DNA of 64,000 bases from Sulfurimonas hongkongensis (lineage in GTDB: Bacteria; Campylobacterota; Campylobacteria; Campylobacterales; Sulfurimonadaceae). Where the stretch lies: positions 186,001-250,000 of the forward strand of contig NZ_AUPZ01000002.1 in the NCBI RefSeq assembly GCF_000445475.1, given 5' to 3'. Shown here piece by piece: positions 1 through 8,565 of the stretch (position 1 is its first letter; the number at the start of each line of letters is the position of its first letter). The notes below the pieces were generated by a model. The model made no database searches and was not told where the DNA came from. It saw only the letters and a list, made by a program, of their open reading frames with translations. Position numbers and translations under genes: made by a program.

Positions 1-516
1 AGAGACCTCTTCTAAAGTTATGCTTTTTTTTACCACAACTTTGATTCCAAAATCTTCTATATATTTTATAATAACTCTCTGCATTATATTAGCAGCTTTT
101 AAAACTTCATCAGTCATTGTAAAAGTACTGTTTTCACCTATGACAAAGGGAATTACTCCTACTATTTTTGTAGATGGCAAATCTCCTAGCATCTCAATCA
201 TCTGGAGAGTTTGTAGCATCTCTACCTCATGAGCACTTCCATTCCATGTGATAAACTCAGGGACATCGCTAAAATCAAAGCTATAAACATCTCCAACTTT
301 TCCATCAACTACTTTTACACAGTCTATAAGTAAAACACTCTCATACTCTGTAATAATAGGAATCAATCTTTGTGCTAAAGTACCACCATCTAGGATATCT
401 ACGGTATGCTCATCAGATATAAACTCATATTTTTCATCTAGTAGATTTGCAAGATGAGGACCAATCCCCTCATCTCCAAACAGAATATTTCCAATACCAA
501 GAATTAAAATTTTCAA
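1..516 (-). CDS. hydD: [NiFe] hydrogenase maturation endopeptidase HydD/HyaD (partial)
   Basis: This gene encodes the nickel-dependent protease that trims the C-terminus of the hydrogenase large subunit after the NiFe site is assembled. The reading frame is open from a TTG at 514-516 to the window edge (172 codons, stop codon not seen). It begins MKILILGIGNILFGDEGIGP, which holds the GxGNxLxxDExxG signature; the Glu in this motif and the later Asp (LLIDCV) are the usual nickel-binding residues. A later GSAHEVE segment also fits the family. The TTG start is chosen because AGAGGA lies about 8 bases upstream and it follows the hydC stop by 16 bases. It is the fourth gene of the hydABCD operon, and its natural substrate is the HydB tail encoded two genes upstream. 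Confidence 0.9.
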   Translation of the reverse strand, partial: MKILILGIGNILFGDEGIGPHLANLLDEKYEFISDEHTVDILDGGTLAQRLIPIITEYESVLLIDCVKVVDGKVGDVYSFDFSDVPEFITWNGSAHEVEMLQTLQMIEMLGDLPSTKIVGVIPFVIGENSTFTMTDEVLKAANIMQRVIIKYIEDFGIKVVVKKSITLEEVS

Positions 517-532
517 AAGCTATTCCTCTGTA

Positions 533-1246
533 TTAGTGTTTTCTTTTCCATCTATATCCGCTAAATATAGAGTCAACTGTTCCCTCTTTGCCATAGACAG
601 CGTTAAAGACTACCATATAAACATGCCCAACTACAAAGATAATAACTCCCCACATAAGTATATGATGAAGCTCTCTAACCGCCGCTAATCCACCAATCAT
701 AGCTTCGATAACTCTCATTGAGTCATAGAGTATTGCACCTATTCCACCATGAAAGCTGTGAACATAGAGGATAAGTCCTGTTAGAATTAGACCACTTATT
801 GCAACATAAAAGACTACATAAGCCATTAGCTGTATAACATTATAGGCTCCACTTAGCTTTGGATGTTTTGTTAAGAGGAGATAATATCCTACCTGATTAA
901 GCCAATTTTTAAGACTAAAAAGATCTTTAAAAGAATTTATCTCAACCTTATCTTTAACAGAAAAAAAGAAGTAGTATGTTTTTCCTATAAACATAGATAT
1001 CATAATAAATCCAAAAATTTCATGTATACCTCTTAAATCTGCATTTAAAAAATTTGTCGGCTGGGCATTTACAGCTGGCACTATAAAAGGAACAGAGATA
1101 TAAAATCCTGTTACGGTTAGTATGATTATACTTAACACTCTAATCCAGTGATGCCATCTATAAAAAGAAGTAAATTCAAGCTCACGTTGGATTTTTTCAT
1201 CACTGTTTTTTAAAGAGCTTTGCTCTAATGTAGTAACACCTTGCAT
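533..1246 (-). CDS. hydC: Ni/Fe-hydrogenase b-type cytochrome subunit HydC
   Basis: This is the membrane cytochrome b that passes electrons from the periplasmic HydAB dimer to the quinone pool. The 237-residue protein has about four hydrophobic segments and membrane-placed histidines (RWHHWIR near the N-terminus, HEIFGF, HSFHGG, ELHHILMWG, VVGHVYM) expected of a di-haem family member. An in-frame ATG lies 54 bases further upstream, but it would overlap hydB by 44 bases. The ATG at 1246 is preferred because it has AGGGGGC about 6 bases upstream and follows the hydB stop by 10 bases. It is co-transcribed with hydA, hydB and hydD in the order known from Wolinella. Confidence 0.93.
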   Translation of the reverse strand: MQGVTTLEQSSLKNSDEKIQRELEFTSFYRWHHWIRVLSIIILTVTGFYISVPFIVPAVNAQPTNFLNADLRGIHEIFGFIMISMFIGKTYYFFFSVKDKVEINSFKDLFSLKNWLNQVGYYLLLTKHPKLSGAYNVIQLMAYVVFYVAISGLILTGLILYVHSFHGGIGAILYDSMRVIEAMIGGLAAVRELHHILMWGVIIFVVGHVYMVVFNAVYGKEGTVDSIFSGYRWKRKH

Positions 1247-1256
1247 AATAGCCCCC

Positions 1257-2990
1257 TTAAACCGTACATCCGCCATAAAGCGGATCAACTTTATACTCAC
1301 TTAGCACTTTGCCTTTAGTATCCATTACATGAACAGCACATGCTATACATGGATCATATGAGTGGATGATTCTAATTATCTCTATTGGTTGTGTCAAATC
1401 TTCTATCTTTAGACCGATTAAGTCAGCTTCATATGGTCCTTTTGAACCTTTAGCGTCCATAGGCCCAGCATTCCAAGTAGATGGAACAACTGTTTGATAG
1501 TTCTCAACAACTCCGTTTTTAATTCTAATCCAGTGACTAAGCATTCCACGAGGCACATCACCTAGACCTCTTCCTTTATACTCTTTGTTTTTATCAATCG
1601 TATAAGTTGCACAAGTCTCTTGATCAACTTTTAGGTTTTCTATAAGATTATTAAAAGCAACCAATGCGTTATCAGCTATAAGTTTAGTTTGTAGCATTCG
1701 CCCAGCTGTTCTTCCTAGAGTTGAAAACAGAGCACTAGCAGGTAGTCCTGTCTGCTCTAAAAATCCATTTACAACACTCTCTACTCTTTTGTTACCTTTT
1801 GCATAAGCAACTAAGATACAAGCAAGAGGTCCAACTTCCATAGGTTCGCCATCATATCTAGGTGATTTTATCCAGCTATATTTCTCTTTTTCATTAATAT
1901 TTTTTGAAGCTACCATCTTACCATCAGGTCCAACGCTTTGCCCATCTACAAAACCTGTATATTTAGGATTGTTTGTCCCATCATAAGGATGCTGTGGTTC
2001 TTCATCTTTGTACCAAGCATGCGTAGCTTCTTCTGTTATTTTATCTTCATCGATTTCAAAGACTTTACTCAAATCTCCGTTTTTAATGATGCCACTCTCA
2101 AAAAGATACTCATTCCTTCCTACCATAAACTCTCTATGAGCTAAAAAGTTTTTAACACCCATAGGTTTCATAACTGATGGCTCTGTTTTATACATCTGGG
2201 CTGCCATTACAATATCTGCGTAATAAGCATTATTTATAAATTCAGCAACATCTTGAAACTTAACAAGATACTCTCCCATTCTAGCTGGATTTAAAAGATC
2301 CATAACACAGGTAACACCACCAACTGCTAAACTTTGAGGATGTGGTTGTTTACCTCCAAATATCGCCATCATTTGTGCTACAGTTCTTTGAACCTCAAGC
2401 GCTTTTAAATAGTGAGAGAGTGCTATAAGGTTTTGCTCAGGAGAGAGTCTAAAGGTTTTATGACCCCAATATGCATTAGCAAAAGGCCCAAGTCCTTGAG
2501 GATTTTTAGCAAATTTTGCTATTTTTTCTTTCACCTTTTTCAGCTCATTCTCACCTGTTCCTATAGGATTTGGTGTATATTTAAATGCTAACTTACTAGC
2601 TTTTGCCTCATCAGCCGATAGTGCGGAGACTATATCTACCCAATCAACACCATGGAGATGATAAAAGTGAACAACGTGGTCATGCATAAATAGAGCAGCA
2701 AGCATAAGTGTTCTTACAAGTTCTGCATTATATGGTATTTTAATATCCAATGCGTCCTCCACTGCAACAGTACTTATTAGATAGTGTGAGTAGGTACAAA
2801 CACCACAGATTCTCTGCATCATTAGTGGTATATTTCTGGGGTCTCTTCCTTTGGCTATAACCTCTAAACCTCTCCATAGAGTTGACGATACAAAAGCATC
2901 TTGAACAACCCCATCATCTCCTACTATTACTTCAGCTCTTAAATGTCCCTCTATTCTTGTTATCGGGTCTACTATTACTCTTTTTGACAT
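1257..2990 (-). CDS. hydB: Periplasmic uptake [NiFe] hydrogenase large subunit HydB
   Basis: This is the catalytic subunit, which oxidises H2 at a NiFe(CN)2CO centre in the periplasm. The 577-residue chain has both ligand motifs of the family: RICGVCTYSH near residues 60-69 (Cys62, Cys65) and DPCIACAVH near residues 546-554 (Cys548, Cys551). A 23-residue tail after His554 is the expected substrate of the HydD protease. It has no signal peptide and would be carried across the membrane by the Tat signal of HydA. The spacing to hydA (12 bases) and hydC (10 bases) supports one transcript. The length and motif set fit group 1 membrane-bound uptake hydrogenases. Confidence 0.97.
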   Translation of the reverse strand: MSKRVIVDPITRIEGHLRAEVIVGDDGVVQDAFVSSTLWRGLEVIAKGRDPRNIPLMMQRICGVCTYSHYLISTVAVEDALDIKIPYNAELVRTLMLAALFMHDHVVHFYHLHGVDWVDIVSALSADEAKASKLAFKYTPNPIGTGENELKKVKEKIAKFAKNPQGLGPFANAYWGHKTFRLSPEQNLIALSHYLKALEVQRTVAQMMAIFGGKQPHPQSLAVGGVTCVMDLLNPARMGEYLVKFQDVAEFINNAYYADIVMAAQMYKTEPSVMKPMGVKNFLAHREFMVGRNEYLFESGIIKNGDLSKVFEIDEDKITEEATHAWYKDEEPQHPYDGTNNPKYTGFVDGQSVGPDGKMVASKNINEKEKYSWIKSPRYDGEPMEVGPLACILVAYAKGNKRVESVVNGFLEQTGLPASALFSTLGRTAGRMLQTKLIADNALVAFNNLIENLKVDQETCATYTIDKNKEYKGRGLGDVPRGMLSHWIRIKNGVVENYQTVVPSTWNAGPMDAKGSKGPYEADLIGLKIEDLTQPIEIIRIIHSYDPCIACAVHVMDTKGKVLSEYKVDPLYGGCTV

Positions 2991-3002
2991 ATCTATACTC
3001 CT

Positions 3003-4154
3003 CTATTCTTTAGGTTTTTTAACTAATGATATGGCGGCATGCGCCGCTATTCCAATTGCAGTTACAGTTAAAATTCCAACACCTATCTTATCCGCTGTTG
3101 CATCAGCACCGAGTCCTCCAAAGGTTGTATGATAGAGTCTATCACCTAGTGGTTCATGAACTATTCCCATTTTATCCCAAAAATCAGGTTCACTGCATCC
3201 CATACAGCCATGTCCTGCTTGAATTGGCCAAGATGTACCTTGATTAAATTTTTGTTTTGAGCAGTTGTTAAAGGTATAAGGTCCTTTACATCCTACTTTA
3301 TAAAGACAAAAACCATTTTTTGCGCCCTCATCACCAAACTCTTCTACAAACTCACCTGCATCAAATCTACCTCTCCTCTCACAAGCATCATGGATTCTAA
3401 GTCCATAAGCCCATTTTGGTCTGTTGTAAACATCAAGTGCTGGAAGAGTTCCATATAAAATAAAGTGAAATAGCGTTCCTACAATATTGCTCTCACTAGG
3501 AGGACAACCTGGAACATTTATAACTGGTCTGTTTGTTACATTACTAAGTGCTGTTGCATTTGTAGGATTTGGAGCTGCAGCTTGGACGCCACCAAAGGAT
3601 GAACATGTACCAATAGCAAAAATCGCAGCAGCATTTTGAGATGCATCTTTTGCACTCTGCTCTCCTGTTTTACCATGAGCACCGATTGTTAAAAAGTAAT
3701 CACTCTGCCCATGGGGGATACCACCTTCGACCATTAAGATATATCTACCCTTATATTTTTCAATAGCATGTTCGAGATTTTCCTCAGCCTGCCAACCAGC
3801 TGCTGCCATAAGTGTCTCATGATACTCAAGTGAAATATAATCAAATATCAGACTATCTATACTCGGTGTAGCAGTTCTAAGCAAAGATTCACTACATCCT
3901 GTACACTCTGCCATATGTAACCAAACTAAGGGAAGCCTATCAGCTAACTCTGCTGCCTTTGCAACAAGAGGAGTAAAACTAGCAGGCAACATCAGCATTG
4001 ATGTCATGGCTCCTGCCCAAGTCATAAACTCTCTTCTTGAAAAACCTTTCTCTTCAACCAATTTTGAGATTGAAACTTCCTCATCTAGTTTTGGTAGATT
4101 TGACAACTCTTCTAATCTAGAAGACAACTTGTTAAACAAACTATTACTCTCCAT
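3003..4154 (-). CDS. hydA: Periplasmic uptake [NiFe] hydrogenase small subunit HydA
   Basis: This is the iron-sulfur subunit that relays electrons from HydB to the cytochrome HydC. The 383-residue precursor has a long N-terminal extension with a Tat motif (SRREFM, Arg40-Arg41) followed by a hydrophobic stretch ending near AKA. It then has the proximal cluster motif AECTGCSES (Cys84, Cys87), GTCSSFGG, the GCPPSE segment, and a later Cys-rich region including GCMGCSEPDFW. A C-terminal hydrophobic helix (about residues 355-375) anchors it in the membrane. GGGGAG lies about 7 bases before the ATG. The gene starts the hydABCD operon, and its promoter carries a TetR-type operator at 4186-4203. Confidence 0.97.
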   Translation of the reverse strand: MESNSLFNKLSSRLEELSNLPKLDEEVSISKLVEEKGFSRREFMTWAGAMTSMLMLPASFTPLVAKAAELADRLPLVWLHMAECTGCSESLLRTATPSIDSLIFDYISLEYHETLMAAAGWQAEENLEHAIEKYKGRYILMVEGGIPHGQSDYFLTIGAHGKTGEQSAKDASQNAAAIFAIGTCSSFGGVQAAAPNPTNATALSNVTNRPVINVPGCPPSESNIVGTLFHFILYGTLPALDVYNRPKWAYGLRIHDACERRGRFDAGEFVEEFGDEGAKNGFCLYKVGCKGPYTFNNCSKQKFNQGTSWPIQAGHGCMGCSEPDFWDKMGIVHEPLGDRLYHTTFGGLGADATADKIGVGILTVTAIGIAAHAAISLVKKPKE

Positions 4155-4185
4155 AACATGCTCCCCATAATTTAATATTATCCTA

Positions 4186-4203
4186 AGAATGAATACTCAT
4201 TCA
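4186..4203. promoter_or_regulatory. Predicted TetR-family operator on the hydA promoter
   Basis: The 18-mer AGAATGAATACTCATTCA has perfect 6-base arms (GAATGA / TCATTC) around ATAC. From memory it matches 17 of 18 positions of the TGAATGA-MTAN-TCATTCA operator of the TetR-family regulator FadR of Bacillus. It covers the expected start of hydA transcription, just downstream of the -10 at 4209-4214, a position suited to repression. The TetR-type gene at 6445-7035 is the nearest candidate regulator. The link is inferred. Confidence 0.65.
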
Positions 4204-4208
4204 GTAAT

Positions 4209-4214
4209 AGTATA
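4209..4214 (-). promoter_or_regulatory. hydA promoter -10 element
   Basis: On the minus strand a TATACT hexamer follows a run of T residues and lies about 55 bases before the hydA start codon. No clear -35 is visible, as is common for campylobacterotan sigma-70 promoters. The predicted transcription start falls at the edge of the palindrome at 4186-4203. Confidence 0.55.
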
Positions 4215-4307
4215 CAAAAAAAACTTAATCTAAAATTAAAAAGATGTATATAACTATTATTTATATAATAAAGTCAAATTTAGTGTAGATTGTATAATTT
4301 TAAATTA

Positions 4308-5567
4308 TTAATGTGTAGTGCAGACCGAACAAACGTCAAATGATTTAAAAACAAGTTCTGCAGTTTTTATATCACTTAGTCCAACCATTGCTTTTTGCGA
4401 AACTCCTGGTTTTTCTCTTGTTCCACCACTTAAATTCCACTGTGTTGGAGTAATAATCTCATAATTTTTTATAATACCCTCTTCCAACTCAACTTTATGA
4501 ATCAGAGTTCCGCGTGCTGCCTCAACAGCAGAGTAACCACTGGAGGTAAGTTTTGAGATGTCAAACTCTGGCTCAATATATGAAGGCTCATCCAAATCTA
4601 TCTTATCTATCAGTTTTTTTGAATGATTTAAAAGCTCTAATATCTCAAAAACTCTTGCTAAGATTCTACTAAAGAGACTATCACCATACTTTTTATGAGC
4701 ATCTACTACAAGAGTTGTTTTATTTACCATAGCACGGGCAAGTGGTCCTACTTCATAGTACTTGTCTTTATAGCTTACATTTTTAGCAAATGATGATGGC
4801 ACTTCAGACTCTTTTACATCTTTTAGTGAAATACTGTGACTTACTCTTGCCTTTAGCGACTTGCCTTTTTTAAAAAAACTATTTTCCCCAAAAGCTATAA
4901 ACCTATCATAACTCTTTGCATGATTTAGCATATCTCTTTTTTTTATCTCTATTAATATTTCTGGTAAATCTCCAGAAAAATCTAAAAGTGCATCTGCATC
5001 TTTACATGCTAAGAGTGTTTTACTATCTACTTTTACCAAGTTATCCTCTACAAACTTAAGTGTTTGAGTTATATAACTCTCTATTTTTATAATGTCCATT
5101 TGAGTGATTTCACAAACTACTCCACCAACAACTGCATAAGAAGTATGAGGATATTGTCCACCTAAAGCTGCTATAGCTTTGCCCATAAGTTGCGTCGGAT
5201 ATGTTGCTTTTAATATCTGTTGTTTATGCCCAAAAAAAGGCAACATTGTTAGATAAAACCACTTAAAATGGTTTTGAATAAGCTCAAAATTAAGAGTTAG
5301 CTCTCTTATGGCTTTTGCTTTATTTGAGAGCTGTAGATTGTTATAGCAACTCTCTAGTGCCTCAACTGTAGCTATAAGATGTGCATGACCACAGATGCCA
5401 CAGACCCTTGGATTTATCACAAGTGCGTCAAAAGCTCTTTTGTCTCTTAAGATATTTTCAATATTTCTTGTTGACATAAACTCAACATCCACAAAATCAA
5501 TCTTGTCATCTTTAAAATTAAAGTTGAGCTTTGCTTCGCCCTCTATTTTTTCTATCAATTTAATCAT
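4308..5567 (-). CDS. hupL: Cytoplasmic group 2-like [NiFe] hydrogenase large subunit
   Basis: This is the second hydrogenase catalytic subunit of the window and is clearly distinct from HydB. The 419-residue protein has the first NiFe ligand motif RVCGICGHAH (about Cys56 and Cys59) and ends exactly on the second, DVCSVCTTH, with the stop codon right after the ligand-motif His. The C-terminal peptide that maturation proteases normally remove is therefore missing, as in H2-sensing (HupV/HoxC-type) hydrogenases, and the usual Pro of DPC is Val. The ATG at 5567 is used; a TTG one codon earlier is possible. It overlaps hupS by 8 bases and has no export signal. It could be a sensor or a cytoplasmic H2 oxidiser, and the sequence does not settle which. 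Confidence 0.88.
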   Translation of the reverse strand: MIKLIEKIEGEAKLNFNFKDDKIDFVDVEFMSTRNIENILRDKRAFDALVINPRVCGICGHAHLIATVEALESCYNNLQLSNKAKAIRELTLNFELIQNHFKWFYLTMLPFFGHKQQILKATYPTQLMGKAIAALGGQYPHTSYAVVGGVVCEITQMDIIKIESYITQTLKFVEDNLVKVDSKTLLACKDADALLDFSGDLPEILIEIKKRDMLNHAKSYDRFIAFGENSFFKKGKSLKARVSHSISLKDVKESEVPSSFAKNVSYKDKYYEVGPLARAMVNKTTLVVDAHKKYGDSLFSRILARVFEILELLNHSKKLIDKIDLDEPSYIEPEFDISKLTSSGYSAVEAARGTLIHKVELEEGIIKNYEIITPTQWNLSGGTREKPGVSQKAMVGLSDIKTAELVFKSFDVCSVCTTH

Positions 5568-6441
5568 CAAACAACTTCTTCTCTAATCTGTCAATTTTAA
5601 ACGCTTTTGTGATTCCAGCAAGAGTAAGATAAGCTCTTTTGCTAACACCAACAGGCAGGTTCTCAGGAATGGACATATTTTTTTTCGTACTAAAGAGGTT
5701 TTGCCTTGGAAAGCTAGGTTCAGTACAACCCATACAAGGAAGCCCTGCTCTAGTTTTTGAATTTACCTCATTCCAAAGTATCTTATTGCAACTCCCATGT
5801 GTAAAAGGCGCTTGACAGCCATGCTCATAATACATACATCCCTCAAGCTCTCCAAATTTGTGATTATCTACTTTATACTCAAAATATTCGTTTCTTGTAC
5901 AACCATTATGAACAGTATAAGCATAAAATGCTTTTGGTCTTAAAAAGCCATCAAGCCTTAATGTAGTGCTCTTTTTAATAGCATAGAGAGTATTTACCAA
6001 AACTTCTGGATGAATAGGACAACCCGATATTGAAATCGTTTTATCTAACAAATATTTAAAGTTTTCTATCTGCTTTTCTTGGTCAAAATGTAGTCCTGAA
6101 GTGTTTTTATAACCACTCTCTCTAAAAATACCCCCAAAAGTTGCGCATGTACCAACGGTAACTATTTTTTGCACTATCTTAGAGTATTTTTCAATTATAT
6201 CTACAATCGATACATCCGCTCTTTTAAACTCCCTTGATATCGCACCCTCTATAAGCAGGATATCACATGAAATAAGTTTTGAGACTATATCTTGTAGCAG
6301 ATACTTAGAATCTATAACTGGATGATAAATAAATTCAAAGTCATCTAAGAATGTTTCCATATATGGATAGTTTAAAAATGAGTGAGTATTACCATTGCAA
6401 GAGATGGCACTAAGCCATAAAATTCTCATCTTTTTTTTCAT
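5560..6441 (-). CDS. hupS: Cytoplasmic group 2-like [NiFe] hydrogenase small subunit
   Basis: This is the iron-sulfur partner of the adjacent large subunit. The 293-residue protein has no Tat leader, so it stays in the cytoplasm. Its proximal-cluster segment reads LSAISCNGNTHSF (Cys15), the C-x-G-N-T type seen in group 2 small subunits rather than the CTGC type of HydA. Further cluster segments are GTCATFGG, SGCPIHPE, HNGCTRNEYF, an EHGC-containing segment, and GLPCMGCTEPSFP near the C-terminus. It starts 3 bases after the TetR-type gene, so regulator and hydrogenase are one operon. No electron-accepting subunit is encoded beside it. Confidence 0.88.
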   Translation of the reverse strand: MKKKMRILWLSAISCNGNTHSFLNYPYMETFLDDFEFIYHPVIDSKYLLQDIVSKLISCDILLIEGAISREFKRADVSIVDIIEKYSKIVQKIVTVGTCATFGGIFRESGYKNTSGLHFDQEKQIENFKYLLDKTISISGCPIHPEVLVNTLYAIKKSTTLRLDGFLRPKAFYAYTVHNGCTRNEYFEYKVDNHKFGELEGCMYYEHGCQAPFTHGSCNKILWNEVNSKTRAGLPCMGCTEPSFPRQNLFSTKKNMSIPENLPVGVSKRAYLTLAGITKAFKIDRLEKKLFDD

Positions 6442-6444
6442 AAT

Positions 6445-7035
6445 CTACTCAGCGCTGAGGGCTTTGTATATATTAAATGTTATGTCCTCTACATAGTCAT
6501 TTAAATCTTTTGGCAAAATATTTTCGCCTTTTAAAAAAACCATACCACCCAAATAACCCATAAAAAGTCCAAAAGCACTAAAGAAGTCTTGTTCTCTTAA
6601 ATCTCCACACTTAACACCCTCTTCAAAGTAGATCATAATCTCTGTAACAAACTCATTTACACAGAGCATGCCCTCACAACTATCTTTAAAAACTTCACGA
6701 TTAGATAGGTATATCCTTAAAAAATAGTCTATCATCTCAGGTTTTAGCGAGGCAGTTTTAAAATACATCTCTACTATTTTTCTTGTTTTTTCTTTAGTAG
6801 ATATATCCTCTTCATTTATCTCTTTTAGTTTTTCTCCTAAATATATAGAGATGTACTTTATGATTTCACTCGCTAATATATCTTTAGATTTAAAATAGTT
6901 ATACATGTTACCAACGCTCATCTTAAGAGATTTAGCAATATCAGGTATAGTAGTACTGTAAAATCCTCTTGAGGCAAATAACTCTAGTGCGCACTGTATT
7001 ATCTGCTCTTTTTTTAACTTCTTTTTGTCTAACAA
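6445..7035 (-). CDS. TetR/AcrR-family transcriptional regulator
   Basis: The N-terminal part is a typical TetR helix-turn-helix (IIQCALELFASRGFYSTTIPD, then SVGNMYNYFKSKD), followed by a helical ligand-binding domain of about 140 residues. An ATG exists at 7059, but it lies only 6 bases after a TATAAT at 7066-7071. The TTG at 7035 has AGGAGAG 4 bases upstream and is preferred. The gene directly precedes hupS. I infer that it controls hydrogenase expression, because the only TetR-like palindrome I found nearby sits on the hydA promoter. The ligand is unknown. Confidence 0.85.
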   Translation of the reverse strand: MLDKKKLKKEQIIQCALELFASRGFYSTTIPDIAKSLKMSVGNMYNYFKSKDILASEIIKYISIYLGEKLKEINEEDISTKEKTRKIVEMYFKTASLKPEMIDYFLRIYLSNREVFKDSCEGMLCVNEFVTEIMIYFEEGVKCGDLREQDFFSAFGLFMGYLGGMVFLKGENILPKDLNDYVEDITFNIYKALSAE

Positions 7036-7065
7036 AACACTCTCCTGCTCAATTAACATAGCAAG

Positions 7066-7071
7066 ATTATA
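7066..7071 (-). promoter_or_regulatory. Promoter -10 of the tetR-hupS-hupL operon
   Basis: A consensus TATAAT on the minus strand lies about 30 bases before the preferred TTG start of the TetR-type gene. Its closeness to the upstream ATG at 7059 argues that this ATG is not used. Confidence 0.6.
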
Positions 7072-7232
7072 CTATAAATATTCTATGTTTTTAAATTACT
7101 GAAATCCTTTAGCTAGCTCTTTGGGTCCCTCTTTTTAGATGGAATGCATACATAAGTTAATCTATACTAAAATATCTAAATGCGAATATCAATATAGAGA
7201 GTTAAAGAACAAAGCAAGAGAAAAAAACTAAG

Positions 7233-7250
7233 TTCACAATAACTTCACAA
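7233..7250 (+). promoter_or_regulatory. Direct repeat TTCACAA with 11-base period, candidate response-regulator site
   Basis: Two TTCACAA copies (7233-7239 and 7244-7250) are spaced by one helical turn, the arrangement typically bound by OmpR-type regulators. They lie about 60 bases before the tolC-like gene. The operon encodes its own OmpR-type regulator at 11561-12217, so autoregulation is a reasonable inference. Confidence 0.5.
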
Positions 7251-7308
7251 GTACTTTGTAAGATACAAAATACAAATCTTGTGTTTTTAAAGAGAGGATT
7301 TTACTATA

Positions 7309-8565
7309 ATGAAATTTTTGTTTTTACATATATGCCTTTTTGGCTTAATACTCCAAGCAAATATCTTAACACAGCAAGAGTGTATAGATAAAACGCTTAA
7401 AAATCATCCTGATATCAAAAAGCTATCTCTTAGCGTCAATAGAGCTGATGCTGCTGTCGGAATTGCAAAAGCTGATTATCTGCCTCAAATAGATGCAAAT
7501 GCACAATATAATCCCATCAATACTTTTGTGATGCCACAAAGTGGACACTTCAACACTATAGAAGATGATAGCTGGCAAGCTGGTGTAGAACTCAATCAAA
7601 AAATCTATGATTTTTCTAAAACCACATCTAATATTAACGCTTCTAAAAAGGATAAAGAGATAGCATCTTTGTACTTAGGTGACCAAAAAGCCCTTCTGGC
7701 TTATAGTGTAAAGATTCAGTACAACATTGTACTTCTTCAAACAAAAGCACTTGAGGTAAGAAAAAAAGATCTCCAAACAAAAGAAGAGCTCTACAATCAA
7801 GCAAAAGCCTTTGTAAAAGAGGGTTTAAAAACTGAGGCCGATGCCCTAAGCCTTCTTAGTGCGATGTATATAGCAGAAGATAGTCTTGCCCAGACTGAGT
7901 CTGAACTTGACAAAGCTCTCTCAACTCTCTCTTTATATATGGGAGAAAAAATAGATTCGCACACCAAATTTGAAGATAGTAGTATATTAAATAATAGTAC
8001 TATAGAAGACTCTGAAGTTCTTCTTGAGAGTATCCTAGCAAATAACTATGAAGCAAAGAGCAAAGAGCAACAGGTATATAGAGATGAGTTTTTGTATAAA
8101 GCTTCAAAAGCCGGGCACTATGGCTCCATAGATGCTATAGCATCATATACACATCAAGATACTCTAAACGAATATGACACCTCACAAGTAGGCATATCTA
8201 TCAACATCCCTATCTATAGTGGTGGAAGAGTAAGTGCAGAAGTCCAGCAAAAACGCATAGCAAAAGATGAGTCAAAAGAGGCTTATAACTCTAAAAAATT
8301 ACTTCTTGAAGATGAGATGCAACGGCTTATAATTGACTTAAAAAAGTTCAAACATACAGTAAAAGCCAAAGAGGCCCTGCTAGAGTCTTCACAAGCTACT
8401 AAAGATATTGTTGAGGCTAGATATAAAGAAGGACTCTCAACTTATATAGAAGTTCTTGATGCATCTTCAACTTATCTGTTTGCTAACTTAGGACTCTTAG
8501 AAGCCAAATTTAGTATAAATAACATTATCAACAGACTAGACTACTTACAAGGAATCATACAATGA
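7309..8565 (+). CDS. TolC-family outer membrane efflux protein
   Basis: The 418-residue protein starts with a signal peptide (KFLFLHICLFGLILQA) and continues with two long helical, coiled-coil-rich repeats joined by short beta segments (near VGISINIPIYSGG), the layout of TolC-type outer membrane channels. GAGAGGA precedes the ATG. It overlaps the adaptor gene by 4 bases and forms the outer part of an export system completed by the next three genes. The exported substrate cannot be told from the sequence. Confidence 0.9.
   Translation: MKFLFLHICLFGLILQANILTQQECIDKTLKNHPDIKKLSLSVNRADAAVGIAKADYLPQIDANAQYNPINTFVMPQSGHFNTIEDDSWQAGVELNQKIYDFSKTTSNINASKKDKEIASLYLGDQKALLAYSVKIQYNIVLLQTKALEVRKKDLQTKEELYNQAKAFVKEGLKTEADALSLLSAMYIAEDSLAQTESELDKALSTLSLYMGEKIDSHTKFEDSSILNNSTIEDSEVLLESILANNYEAKSKEQQVYRDEFLYKASKAGHYGSIDAIASYTHQDTLNEYDTSQVGISINIPIYSGGRVSAEVQQKRIAKDESKEAYNSKKLLLEDEMQRLIIDLKKFKHTVKAKEALLESSQATKDIVEARYKEGLSTYIEVLDASSTYLFANLGLLEAKFSINNIINRLDYLQGIIQ

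Noticed and set aside
4290-4310. Frameshift that might hide a C-terminal extension of the group 2-like large subunit
   Set aside because: No frame beyond the stop encodes anything like a maturation peptide; the sequence turns AT-rich and non-coding at once.
7036-7059. Upstream ATG as the start of the TetR-type gene
   Set aside because: The TATAAT at 7066-7071 would place transcription start on or after this ATG, whereas the TTG at 7035 has a strong ribosome site.
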